64,000 nucleotides of DNA. Source: JACJXF01 sp038316435 (GTDB lineage: Bacteria > Bacteroidota > Bacteroidia > Bacteroidales > GCA-2748055). The notes beneath the pieces are model-generated. The model ran no database searches. It saw only the letters and a list, made by a program, of their open reading frames with translations, and was not told the origin of the DNA. The position numbers and the translations under genes were made by a program. Each line of letters begins with the position of its first letter. The first letter of the stretch is position 1. Of the stretch, positions 53,568 to 62,416 are shown in pieces. The stretch is from the NCBI GenBank assembly GCA_038316435.1, contig JBBQAQ010000002.1:1-64000 (forward strand), written 5' to 3'.

Positions 53568-53691
53568 CAATGTCGTTGACTTAAGAAATTTTCTGATTCT
53601 AAAAAATGCCCCACCCCAACCTCCCGAACTCGGGAGGTTGGGGTGGGGCTGATTTTTGAAGATTTCGGACACCTTTAAGTAAACGACATTG
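53568..53691. mobile_element. MITE-like element, copy 1
   Basis: A 124-bp element bounded by terminal inverted repeats CAATGTCGTTGACTTAAG (left) and CTTTAAGTAAACGACATTG (right), with one G/T difference and one extra T. It is flanked by ACTTGTGTTA and AATTGTGTAA, which agree at 8 of 10 positions and look like an aged 10-bp target duplication. The left half (TTAAGAAATTTTCTGATTCT onward) is shared with a second copy at 55.5 kb. Its centre holds a perfect 20-bp stem. No coding capacity. It lies between a toxin fragment and the 3' end of a glycoside hydrolase gene. Confidence 0.8.
53608..53649. repeat. perfect 20-bp GC-rich hairpin inside MITE copy 1
   Basis: GCCCCACCCCAACCTCCCGA pairs without mismatch with TCGGGAGGTTGGGGTGGGGC across a 2-nt gap. 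It is the strongest stem in the window and lies between convergent genes, so it could stop transcription from both sides, though there is no T-tract directly after it. Confidence 0.85.
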
Positions 53692-53823
53692 AATTGTGTA
53701 ATCAAATTTGTTGAAGTACATCCTAAGGTAATTAATATGAGAATTACAGTTATTAGTGTTTTTTATTTTTCATAACCTTAATCATTGACCCTGATAATGT
53801 TGCGTTTGCGTTCGTTTTAACAA

Positions 53824-55518
53824 TTAGTTAAAATCGTAAACTGTGCAGGATAATGGCGGTACATCTGTACTTATACCAGTAACCGCACTCAAATCAGTAC
53901 TGCTACTTTGCAGGTAACTTACACTTTGCGACCACTCATCGATCATTGATGGTTGGTATACCCATCTGGTATTGTTAGCGGGATTGCCAATAAAGTCGGG
54001 AATACTAAGGGAAACAGTTTGTATGCTTTTAGATTTATTGAGAATGAAAACTGACATTCGGGAGAAATCAAGCGAATGACTTATCGTAATTTCTACTTGA
54101 TTGTTGTTTAGCTTTGTTTTCTTGTCTATAATTGGGTACAAGTGTTCGGTCAAAAGCTGCAACGTAACACCTACAGGCGAAAGGGAGGTTTCATCCGCAC
54201 CGGAAAAAACATTATACGTATTTTCCAGACCGCCATGGTACCAAGTTACCCAATTCATTGTTCCAATCACATTTGCATAGCTACCATACTGAAGGAGCAA
54301 TTGTATATTGTGCAAGCCTTTCCAGATACTATTGTTTTTTGGATTTGCAGGAGCATATGTGCAAAGCGAAGATATCTCTGTTACAATTACCTTGGATGGA
54401 ATGCTCTGATCATTCAGATTGTTGCGTGCAGCTAAAAATCGCTCAACCATAATTTCAGTGCTGCCATTCCAATTGAGCATATCCTTGTTTAAAAAGTCAG
54501 AATAGTTCTGCATGGTAGAATATTGGTGTATAACTGCGAAACCCATATTTTGTTTGATCTTTGGCAGAAGTGATTCCCAACGACTGGTATTCCAAAAAGT
54601 ATTGGCACCACATTCAATGGTCGGATCTACTGATTTTAGAAGCGGAACCAACTCGTTGAACACTTCAGCATACGTTGCTGCGCTTGTATTATCGGGATCA
54701 AGGTCGTCTTCGTTGCCAATTTCCCAGTATTTTACACCATATCCTTTGGTTATATTAGCATATGTAACAAAAGCTTTGTGCGCTTCATATAATTCATTTC
54801 GTGTCATTTTGGGGTTGGGCGTGGACGAATAGGCAGCATATACAGGAAGAAGAACAACTGGTTCGGCACCATTGGCTTTGCATAGAGTAATGAATTCATC
54901 AAAGTCAAGTGCTGGAGTATAATCCCAGCCACTCATGTTATTAGCCATCTGATTTGTTAGCTCTCCATTTCGTTTATAGGTAGTATTCTTTACGGAGGCT
55001 GTTCCTTTAGGTGGGTTGGCGGCATCGAATACAATTGTGCTGCCAAGGTAATATCGCATAAAATGAGGTTTGAAATTCTGAAATGATGAAATCCCAAGAT
55101 TTGCATCGCTAAAAGAACTGGTGCTCACACCAATGAGATTACTGCCGTGTTCATGATTTACAAAAATGTATTCGAGAGTAATTTTAATTGTTTTGGCATT
55201 GGGTATTGCCCCATTTTCACCTATAGCGGTTAATGTTACATTATAGTCACCACCCTTTATGTAATCGTGTTGTGGTGACTTTACATCCGAAAAAGGAGTT
55301 CCATCGCCAAAATCCCATAAATAAGTGATAGCATAGATTGAGGTATTGGTAAATTGCACTGAACGAGCTGATTCATCAACCAACTTATATGTAAAAGAAG
55401 CTGATGGGTCAGGGGTTTTAGGTTCATCTTTTTTGCACGATGGCATACCTATGAATAATAAAAGCATTATGATAACAATAGAATATTCTACTTTTTTTAA
55501 AGACTTTTGAATCAACAT
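53824..55518 (-). CDS. PKD-domain lipoprotein with clan GH-A glycoside hydrolase
   Basis: A 564-residue surface lipoprotein; the signal ends at Cys28 (IGMPSCKK). A PKD domain (about 36-115; TYLWDFGDGTPF) precedes a TIM-barrel enzyme (about 120-480) of clan GH-A. The acid/base motif is WEIGNEDD (Asn269-Glu270), and the likely nucleophile is Glu381 in KVIVTEISSLC. A beta-sandwich closes the protein. The pattern resembles GH39/GH51/GH79-type enzymes; the exact family cannot be fixed by eye. It is the last gene of the minus-strand glycan cluster, separated from the GH3 gene by a 233-bp gap that contains a MITE-like insertion, which may weaken its co-expression. Its PKD module resembles that of the protein at 62.4 kb. 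Confidence 0.82.
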   Translation of the reverse strand: MLIQKSLKKVEYSIVIIMLLLFIGMPSCKKDEPKTPDPSASFTYKLVDESARSVQFTNTSIYAITYLWDFGDGTPFSDVKSPQHDYIKGGDYNVTLTAIGENGAIPNAKTIKITLEYIFVNHEHGSNLIGVSTSSFSDANLGISSFQNFKPHFMRYYLGSTIVFDAANPPKGTASVKNTTYKRNGELTNQMANNMSGWDYTPALDFDEFITLCKANGAEPVVLLPVYAAYSSTPNPKMTRNELYEAHKAFVTYANITKGYGVKYWEIGNEDDLDPDNTSAATYAEVFNELVPLLKSVDPTIECGANTFWNTSRWESLLPKIKQNMGFAVIHQYSTMQNYSDFLNKDMLNWNGSTEIMVERFLAARNNLNDQSIPSKVIVTEISSLCTYAPANPKNNSIWKGLHNIQLLLQYGSYANVIGTMNWVTWYHGGLENTYNVFSGADETSLSPVGVTLQLLTEHLYPIIDKKTKLNNNQVEITISHSLDFSRMSVFILNKSKSIQTVSLSIPDFIGNPANNTRWVYQPSMIDEWSQSVSYLQSSSTDLSAVTGISTDVPPLSCTVYDFN

Positions 55519-55545
55519 AAGCAGTTCTGATTAGTAATTGTAAAT

Positions 55546-55629
55546 CAATGTCGTTTACTTAAGAAATTTTCTGATTCTAAAAAATGCCCCATCGCAACCT
55601 CCCCGGACACCCTTAAGTAAACGACATTG
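55546..55629. mobile_element. MITE-like element, copy 2, with perfect target duplication
   Basis: An 84-bp element with perfect 18-bp terminal inverted repeats, CAATGTCGTTTACTTAAG and CTTAAGTAAACGACATTG. It is flanked on both sides by AATTGTAAAT (55536-55545 and 55630-55639), an exact 10-bp target-site duplication. It matches copy 1 in its left half and right end but lacks about 38-40 bp, including the right arm of the large hairpin. It sits 28 bp upstream of the start of the PKD/GH-A gene and so lies in its promoter or leader region. A 10-bp duplication fits some IS4-type transposases; no full parent element is in the window. Confidence 0.88.
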
Positions 55630-55751
55630 AATTGTAAATAGTGATTTAGTGATATGCATAATGAGATTTGATATACAATTGGCTTAACAAGCCACATCTA
55701 AATAATACGAAGGCTGGAAAATAGTTTCAATTGTGTTTGCAGTTTAAATTG

Positions 55752-58379
55752 CTACTTTACGGGAAATGGTTTCCCTGATAATTCAATTTCAGTCCCGATA
55801 ACATTTTTATTTTTCAAAGCTATTTCATCAGGTTGTTTCCCTCCCACCGAAAGTGAATACCTACCAGGATAAACCATTTTTTTCATGTTTTTATCTATGA
55901 TAGCAAACTGCTGGTTCTTAATTTGAAAGGAAATCTTTTTTGTTTCCCCAGGATTCAATGATACTCGCTTAAATCCAATCAAAGAGCGGATGGCGGTTGT
56001 TTCGCCTTCAATAGCATCTGAAATATAAAGCTGAACTACTTCTTCGCCGGCAACTTTTCCGGTATTGCTAACATCTACAGTTATAAGCAAACTATCGGAA
56101 GTTAGCAAAGGTGAAGGAGCTTTGATGTTCGAATAAGCAAAAGTGGTATAACTTAAACCATAGCCAAATTCGTACAGCGGTGTGCCATGGAAATAGCGGT
56201 AAGTGCGCCCTTCCATCTCGTAGTTTTTAAATTCGGGAATGTCGTTAATTGATTTATAAAAAGTAACCGGTAAACGACCGGAAGGATTAAAATCGCCGAA
56301 AAGCAAGCGTGTCAATGCTGTTCCTGTGGACTCGCCCGGATAAAATGCCTGAACAATTGCTGATAGGTTTTCATTTTCCCAGTTCAGAGCTACCGCGCTT
56401 CCTGACATATTTATATAAATAATCGGCTTTCCGGTTGCCTTTAATTCTTTCAGTAAATCTTCCTGGATTTTTGGCAGGTTGAGATGGGTTCTGTCGCCAC
56501 CGGCAAATCCATCAGTTTCAATTTTCATTTCTTCACCTTCGAGATTGGATGAAATGCCACCACAGAAAACGATAACATCCGCTTTAGCAGCAGCATCAAG
56601 TGCTTCTTTGTGGTAATCGCGCGAAGTATTTACCCAGGATACGGTAGCAAATTGTTGCTGATGGTTGCTTGCCCACATATATTCTACAACTCGCAGTATT
56701 GCTTCAAACTTATATTGTTTGCCTTTCTCCAGAAGGATAGGGTTAAAGGAGGTCGGATTGCCATCAATTTTAACCTGTAGATTGCTGGTAAAAATATAGT
56801 TGCCTGTTTTTTCAGGAACCAGAAGCCCAGTCCATTTTACACCGAATGATTCATCAACCACATGATTTATAGGTGATTCAACCCAATAGAAGTCAATGTT
56901 TTTATCAATCCGGGATATTTCCGGAACACTTGCCAAAGCTGTATCCTGAAAATATTCGCCTTTCAGCCCTTGTATAATTTTTCCGTTTTCGGAATGGTAG
57001 AAATTGTTTTCTCCTATAAGTTCAAAATCAGTAAAAACACCGGGAACAATTGCACAGCCAGGAGTATAAAATACGTTTTTATCGCCCAATCTTGCCTTCA
57101 AGGCCTTGAGTGGTGTTGTCGGATTTATTGGATCGCCGTTATAATTACCGATTAGGATTGTCGGGTTATTGGCATTAGGGCCTATAAGTGCCAGCTTTTT
57201 AACGTTTTTAAGAGGAAGGACCCCATCATTTTTCAATAGCACCAACGACTTTTCAGCCATCTGCTGCGACAATTGAAGGTGTTCAGGTGAGCCTACCACT
57301 GACATTGGTATCTGGGCATAAGGCACCATATTGTCAGGATCGAACATGCCAAGCTCGAAGCGAGCTTTGAATAATCGTTTAATTGATGCATTGATATCAC
57401 TTTCGTTAATGACTCCATTTGCTATTGCTTCATCAAGGTGATCTTTTACAAATGCTTCATTCACTTCACAATTGAGATCGGTACCGCTCGAAATTGCCCA
57501 ACCCCAGGCCTGGCTGGGCGTTTCGACTACATGATGGCCCATTTTACTATAAAAATCTGTAATAGCTCCGCAATCGGAAACAACGTATCCATTAAATCCA
57601 AACTCATTGCGTAAGATGTTATTCAACAAAATATCTGAACCGCAGCAGGGTTTGTCGCGGAAACGATTGTAAGCGCACATGATGGATTGTACATTGGCCT
57701 CCTTAATCGTTGCCTCAAAAGCCGGCAGATATGTCTCGTACAAATCGCGGTCGTTCACATAAATATTATCGGTGTGACGGCTGGGTTCAGGTCCGCTGTG
57801 TACGGCATAATGTTTTGAAGTGGCGATTACTTTCAGATAGTTGGGATCATTTCCCTGAAGTCCATTAATAAAATTAACAGCCATGCGGGATGTGAGATAC
57901 GGATCTTCGCCGTATGTTTCCTGTCCACGACCCCATCTCGGATCGCGGAAAATATTAATATTAGGCGACCAGAATGTTAGCCCCATGTAGATAGATCGGG
58001 CGTTACCACGGACAAACTCATGGTGTTTTGCCCTGGCTTCGTCTGAAATGGCGTTGCCAACCTGTAGCATTAAATCCTGGTCGAATGTTGCTGCCATGCC
58101 TATAGCCTGCGGAAAAACAGTTGCTTTTCCGGCACGGGCCACACCATGAAGGCATTCGTTCCACCAGTTATAGGCGGGAACACCAAGCCTTTCGATTGCA
58201 GGAGCCTGATTAAAAAGCTGGAAAACTTTTTCCTGAAGTGTCATTTGCGAAACCAGGTCGTCGACTCTTTGATCAACTGGAAGTTTTGGATCCTGAAAAA
58301 GAAATTTATACTGCTGCTGACTCATTGCAGGCTTGCCTGCCAAAATTAAGCAAAAAAGTAGAAGTGCCGTGATTTTCAT
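55752..58379 (-). CDS. GH3 glycoside hydrolase with PA14 insert
   Basis: An 875-residue secreted enzyme (signal peptide 1-20, ending AMSQ). The GH3 N-terminal barrel has LGVPAYNWWNECLHGVAR, SPNINIFRDPRWGRGQETYG and the nucleophile Asp269 in YVVSDCGAI. The C-terminal alpha/beta sandwich is interrupted by a PA14 carbohydrate-binding domain (about 460-600, GLKGEYF). A fibronectin-like domain ends the protein. The N-terminal text NWWNECLHGVAR is typical of the beta-xylosidase/beta-glucosidase branch of GH3. It lies 29 bp after the preceding lipoprotein gene in the glycan operon and presumably releases terminal beta-linked sugars in the periplasm. Confidence 0.92.
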   Translation of the reverse strand: MKITALLLFCLILAGKPAMSQQQYKFLFQDPKLPVDQRVDDLVSQMTLQEKVFQLFNQAPAIERLGVPAYNWWNECLHGVARAGKATVFPQAIGMAATFDQDLMLQVGNAISDEARAKHHEFVRGNARSIYMGLTFWSPNINIFRDPRWGRGQETYGEDPYLTSRMAVNFINGLQGNDPNYLKVIATSKHYAVHSGPEPSRHTDNIYVNDRDLYETYLPAFEATIKEANVQSIMCAYNRFRDKPCCGSDILLNNILRNEFGFNGYVVSDCGAITDFYSKMGHHVVETPSQAWGWAISSGTDLNCEVNEAFVKDHLDEAIANGVINESDINASIKRLFKARFELGMFDPDNMVPYAQIPMSVVGSPEHLQLSQQMAEKSLVLLKNDGVLPLKNVKKLALIGPNANNPTILIGNYNGDPINPTTPLKALKARLGDKNVFYTPGCAIVPGVFTDFELIGENNFYHSENGKIIQGLKGEYFQDTALASVPEISRIDKNIDFYWVESPINHVVDESFGVKWTGLLVPEKTGNYIFTSNLQVKIDGNPTSFNPILLEKGKQYKFEAILRVVEYMWASNHQQQFATVSWVNTSRDYHKEALDAAAKADVIVFCGGISSNLEGEEMKIETDGFAGGDRTHLNLPKIQEDLLKELKATGKPIIYINMSGSAVALNWENENLSAIVQAFYPGESTGTALTRLLFGDFNPSGRLPVTFYKSINDIPEFKNYEMEGRTYRYFHGTPLYEFGYGLSYTTFAYSNIKAPSPLLTSDSLLITVDVSNTGKVAGEEVVQLYISDAIEGETTAIRSLIGFKRVSLNPGETKKISFQIKNQQFAIIDKNMKKMVYPGRYSLSVGGKQPDEIALKNKNVIGTEIELSGKPFPVK

Positions 58380-58408
58380 AAATGCAGTTGTTTTTGTTGC
58401 CTACTATG

Positions 58409-60268
58409 TTATTGTTTTTCAACAATCTGATCAATTATACTGAATAACTTCGGACTGGCTTTTCCTTCATCAACCAGCTTTCGCCAGATGGAATAAACAG
58501 CCACATTCCATCCCATGTTTGGTTTCCAGGGTTCACTTGTGATTGTATTTAAGCATTCATAAGTGGTTGCCCCGGCTTCAAAATCGAGAGAGACTCTCCA
58601 GATAAGTTCATCCTCTGCTTCTGGAATGCCATGAAGGTATGCGCAAATCAGAAATAAATTGTCGTACAAGAAGTAAGACCCGCCTTTGAAATATCTGCCA
58701 TCGGGCATTTTTTCGCGATTTACCTGTGAAGTGTAGTTTTCGACATTATACATGGCAGCCGGTAAATAATTGCCATCGGGCAGGCTCACGACTTTGAATC
58801 CATATTTCGTTTTTGAGTATTTAACTAATCTGTCATAATGCTGCCTTACTGTATTATCGTCGAGTAATTTACGATCGAAATAAATCTGGGCAAGCAAATC
58901 AGGAACCAGAGGGTCGGGACCCATTATTTTGTTTTTCTTCCGGCTGATGGGGTAAAAGCCAAAATCTGTATTAAACATATTTTTATACTCCTGAATAGCT
59001 TTTGCAGGATCAGATTTTACTCTCAGACCCATTTCCTTTGCCGCAGTAAGAACCAATGCGAACAGTCCCTGATTGAAGCTGATTACATCAACTTTATCGA
59101 ATGCTATTACATCACCCCAATACTGAAAATCCAAACGGCCATCCTTTTCCGTATAGCTGTAGAAACAGTTTCCCCTTGCCCTGGATTCGATAGCATCAAG
59201 GTAGGCCTGTACTTTAGGCAGATCAACCTGTTTCCCTTCTTTAAATGAACGGTAAGCCCAGATTACAGCCATAAGTGGATATTCGGCATAGGTATTTACT
59301 TCAGCAAGTTCGTTTTTGATACATTCTGTTGACCAGTCTGGATCCAGCATAGTCGAAATCCAGAAAGCATCACGGCAATACTGTATATTCCCGTATTCAA
59401 CTGAAGGAACAACCCAGTATTTGCTTTTACCGGTTTCATTTACGCGGAGATTCATGTAAGCAGTTGTATATGATAAAGAACCGAAATAATCGCTCACTCT
59501 GCCTCCTGAAAAATGTTTTGCTGTTAACTGGTTAACATCTTTCCGTAGACCTTTGAAATCTTTAGCCTGACTCTTAAAAATAATACCATCAAAGCTATAT
59601 GGATTATTTTTTGATAGAGGATGATAATATGACATGATTTTCCCTGGTGCCATTACCTGAGTTTTGTCGGTGTTGTAGTCCAGTTTCAATGCTTCTGAAG
59701 TATCGGGTTTAAGGCCGGGAGTTTCACCATTATCGCCTGATGACAATTCAATTACCTGTCGCAGAGTATAATAAGCCTGACTTGTAAAATTGTTGTAAAG
59801 TGCAGGACTTCCATTCAGTGCTACAATAAAACTATTATTATTTTTTAGCGCAACCATAGGAACAGCCTGTTTGGCGATACCTTCCGAAACCCAGGCATTC
59901 ACATCGTGAGGGCTCTGACGAAAAATTTCAGGGCTTTTTACTTCGCCGTTGAAATTATAAGGAATGCTCGTAGTATCATAGCAGCATTTTAGTGAGAAGT
60001 ACATTTCCTTTCCTGCGCTTTTGGTTGATGCAACTGCTTTAAAAACTGTGTATTTTTCTTTTGGCTCCAAGGTAAAAACAACATGAATGCCTTCAACTGT
60101 TTTTTGAAAAGTTAAAGGCTTGTCTATATCATTAAAAGTAAGCAGTTCAATATCTTCTTTGCCGGCTTGTTTTATTACAACCGACCAGGTCGGAACTTTG
60201 CTATTTATGAGTGAACATCCTGTTATAATTAAAATAACAAGTGCAAATAGAGAAAAAAATCTTTTCAT
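58409..60268 (-). CDS. lipoprotein with six-hairpin (alpha/alpha) glycosidase-like domain
   Basis: A 619-residue lipoprotein (lipobox ending at Cys18, IITGCS). The first third is beta-rich; from about residue 265 a helical toroid-like region follows: YWVVPSVEYGNIQYCRDAFW, YAEYPLMAVIWAYRSFKEGK, FKGGSYFLYDNLFLICAYLH. This beta-sandwich plus (alpha/alpha)6 layout is common in glycoside hydrolases such as GH63, GH37 and GH15 groups, but I cannot assign a family. Asp298 and Glu/Asp residues in the helical part are candidate acids. It sits between the MGH1-type gene (16 bp) and the GH3 gene (29 bp), so it is part of the same operon and probably acts on the same glycan. Confidence 0.75.
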   Translation of the reverse strand: MKRFFSLFALVILIITGCSLINSKVPTWSVVIKQAGKEDIELLTFNDIDKPLTFQKTVEGIHVVFTLEPKEKYTVFKAVASTKSAGKEMYFSLKCCYDTTSIPYNFNGEVKSPEIFRQSPHDVNAWVSEGIAKQAVPMVALKNNNSFIVALNGSPALYNNFTSQAYYTLRQVIELSSGDNGETPGLKPDTSEALKLDYNTDKTQVMAPGKIMSYYHPLSKNNPYSFDGIIFKSQAKDFKGLRKDVNQLTAKHFSGGRVSDYFGSLSYTTAYMNLRVNETGKSKYWVVPSVEYGNIQYCRDAFWISTMLDPDWSTECIKNELAEVNTYAEYPLMAVIWAYRSFKEGKQVDLPKVQAYLDAIESRARGNCFYSYTEKDGRLDFQYWGDVIAFDKVDVISFNQGLFALVLTAAKEMGLRVKSDPAKAIQEYKNMFNTDFGFYPISRKKNKIMGPDPLVPDLLAQIYFDRKLLDDNTVRQHYDRLVKYSKTKYGFKVVSLPDGNYLPAAMYNVENYTSQVNREKMPDGRYFKGGSYFLYDNLFLICAYLHGIPEAEDELIWRVSLDFEAGATTYECLNTITSEPWKPNMGWNVAVYSIWRKLVDEGKASPKLFSIIDQIVEKQ

Positions 60269-60284
60269 TTTTCAGATTGGTTGT

Positions 60285-62126
60285 TTATTTTCCTTCTTCC
60301 ATAAATTTCATAATACCCATCAGGGCTCCCCAATGATAATAAGGGGCACAGTTCAATTGATCTTTGCGATTTGTAACGCCTTTGCCCGAGTTGATGTTTT
60401 CGAAAACGGCCCCGTGTTTTTGCCAGGCTTCGATAAAGAGGTTATATGACTTTTCGGCTAAATCATTGGCAGCTTTATTATCGTAATCGCGTAACCCCAG
60501 GTAAACAAGGAAATTCATTGGCCCCCAGATAGCCCCACGCCAGTAATTGTTGTTGTATGCCTCATCATTAAATGCACATGAAGGCAGCAAATAGTCGCTA
60601 TAAAATTCTTTAGAATTGTAGAAATGTTCGGTTACCATTCTTTTGGCTTGCTCTTTAGTTGGGATACCTGCCATCATGGGATAAAACATAGTTGGACTCA
60701 AACATTGACTGAAGCCAGATTTATCCAGAAATTTATTGAGATAGATGCCTGATTTTTCATCCCAGAGATTTTGAGTTATGAGTTTGTATTGACTGGCACG
60801 AGCTAATAGTTCTTTTTCATCCTCAGTTTTGCCTAAGGTTGCAGCAATTTTTGCAAGACTAATACAATCCGAAACATACATACTGTTTAACCCTACATCG
60901 GCAATATTGTAAACGGAGTTTTCACCGATATCTTTCATTTCAGCCTCATCATACATCGGGGAGTTGTCGAGGCCTGATTCCCATGCAGCCATCTGATGGC
61001 CATAACCTTTTGAGCAACCCCAGGTTAGGAATGTACTATTTACCCGGTTTTTCACCCACCACCGGTTCCAGCTGAGTAATTCGTTATAAACTTCTTCAAG
61101 AAACCATTTTTCATGGTATTTTTCATAAATCATGCGGCAAATCATACTCCCTACAGGTGGCTGTGAGATACCAGTAGCTACCATGCCAGGCATTTGCCAC
61201 TGACCGACATAACCTTGCTCATTAATTCCTGTAGTAATGGCAATTGCATTGCTGTAGGCAAGTTCTTTGTTATCGAGAGCAAACAGGTACGAAGCAAAAT
61301 ATGTATCCCATTCAAAAAGCACATATCCCTGCCAGGCTTCGTTCCAGCTACGTGATACAGGAGTAATAACCCTGTTTTTTTCAGCGTCAAAAATTGTATT
61401 CCAGCCCAAAACTGATTGAATGGCTCTGAAGCCTTCTGCTAGTTCGCCATACTTCTCTGAATAGGAAAAGTATTCTTTTTGCGCATTTTCAACAATTGAC
61501 TTTAATTCAACAATCGACTTTTCCTTACCGGTATAAAAACCGATAGCTGAATCCCCTTTAAAAGCCATATATGGGGAAGTATATGCCTGATAGGATTCAA
61601 AGTTATCACGTGTCGATCTGATAACATATTCATTGTCAGTGAATGAAGCTGTAATTATTTTGCCCATTCGTTTAATGTTACCTTCCCGGTTCCACATCAT
61701 CCCACATTCGAGTTCGATGGAGTAGTGAATATTAGGAGAATGGATAACTGGTGTTACCAGAATTACAATATCCTTTCCTTTGGATGCCGATTGCACCCTG
61801 ATGGTATTACCTTTCCAGTTTTGGATGATAAGTTCGGTGTACGATCCATCAAAAGTATGAGCTACCGGACGAACCAGTTCTGAAGTATCGATAATTAATT
61901 CATTGATAAAGAAGTCGGGATCGCCTGGTGTCCCTATAAAAGACTGACGCAGGTTCAGTTTCATAACAAGCCCTTCAGGCAATAATACGTGGGAAAGCAT
62001 ACTTCCATAACTCCATGTATTCCAACCCTTACAAAGTTGTTTCTGAAGCGCAATATAGTTAGTGCTTTGCGAAAATGTGCTTTGAAAAAGCAATGTCAAC
62101 AAAACAGCAAAAACAAATTTTTTCAT
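60285..62126 (-). CDS. MGH1/GH63-type glycoside hydrolase
   Basis: A 613-residue secreted protein (signal peptide 1-19, ending STFSQ). The C-terminal (alpha/alpha)6 domain from about residue 250 has the MGH1/GH63-like text: WQGYVLFEWDTYFASYLFAL, AWESGLDNSPMYDEA, NSMYVSDCISLAKIAATLGK, NNYWRGAIWGPMNFLVYLGL and KHGAVFENINSGKGV. WESGLDNSP with its Asp is the usual acid region of GH63/GH37-related inverting glycosidases, and FENINSGKG near the end carries the second acid. The N-terminal domain is beta-rich. It is the first of three closely spaced glycan genes. The likely substrates are alpha-linked oligosaccharides, but this is inferred. Confidence 0.85.
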   Translation of the reverse strand: MKKFVFAVLLTLLFQSTFSQSTNYIALQKQLCKGWNTWSYGSMLSHVLLPEGLVMKLNLRQSFIGTPGDPDFFINELIIDTSELVRPVAHTFDGSYTELIIQNWKGNTIRVQSASKGKDIVILVTPVIHSPNIHYSIELECGMMWNREGNIKRMGKIITASFTDNEYVIRSTRDNFESYQAYTSPYMAFKGDSAIGFYTGKEKSIVELKSIVENAQKEYFSYSEKYGELAEGFRAIQSVLGWNTIFDAEKNRVITPVSRSWNEAWQGYVLFEWDTYFASYLFALDNKELAYSNAIAITTGINEQGYVGQWQMPGMVATGISQPPVGSMICRMIYEKYHEKWFLEEVYNELLSWNRWWVKNRVNSTFLTWGCSKGYGHQMAAWESGLDNSPMYDEAEMKDIGENSVYNIADVGLNSMYVSDCISLAKIAATLGKTEDEKELLARASQYKLITQNLWDEKSGIYLNKFLDKSGFSQCLSPTMFYPMMAGIPTKEQAKRMVTEHFYNSKEFYSDYLLPSCAFNDEAYNNNYWRGAIWGPMNFLVYLGLRDYDNKAANDLAEKSYNLFIEAWQKHGAVFENINSGKGVTNRKDQLNCAPYYHWGALMGIMKFMEEGK

Positions 62127-62416
62127 TTTTTCAAATAATGAGAATTAGAATTTTAAGGGAATGTCCTTGTCATTGATTACATCCTGTTCATACATTGTCA
62201 GTATATCCTCAACAAATTTGAAACAGGTGCTTAAAGTGACAGAGTGATTTTTAAAATTAAGGGGAACAGCTTATGCTATTCCCCTCCCTCAATCAAATGA
62301 ATGTCAAATTAAAGGTTTCACAGCAGTAACTTTTCAGGAGCATAAACGATTCATAATGTCTAAAGCTCTGATTATTCCGCTGATTTATTATTCCATTATA
62401 AAGGGAATCACTGCCA

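Noticed and set aside
53568..55629. A composite transposon carrying the PKD/GH-A gene
   Set aside because: Each MITE-like copy has its own flanking duplication, so they look like separate insertions rather than ends of one element.
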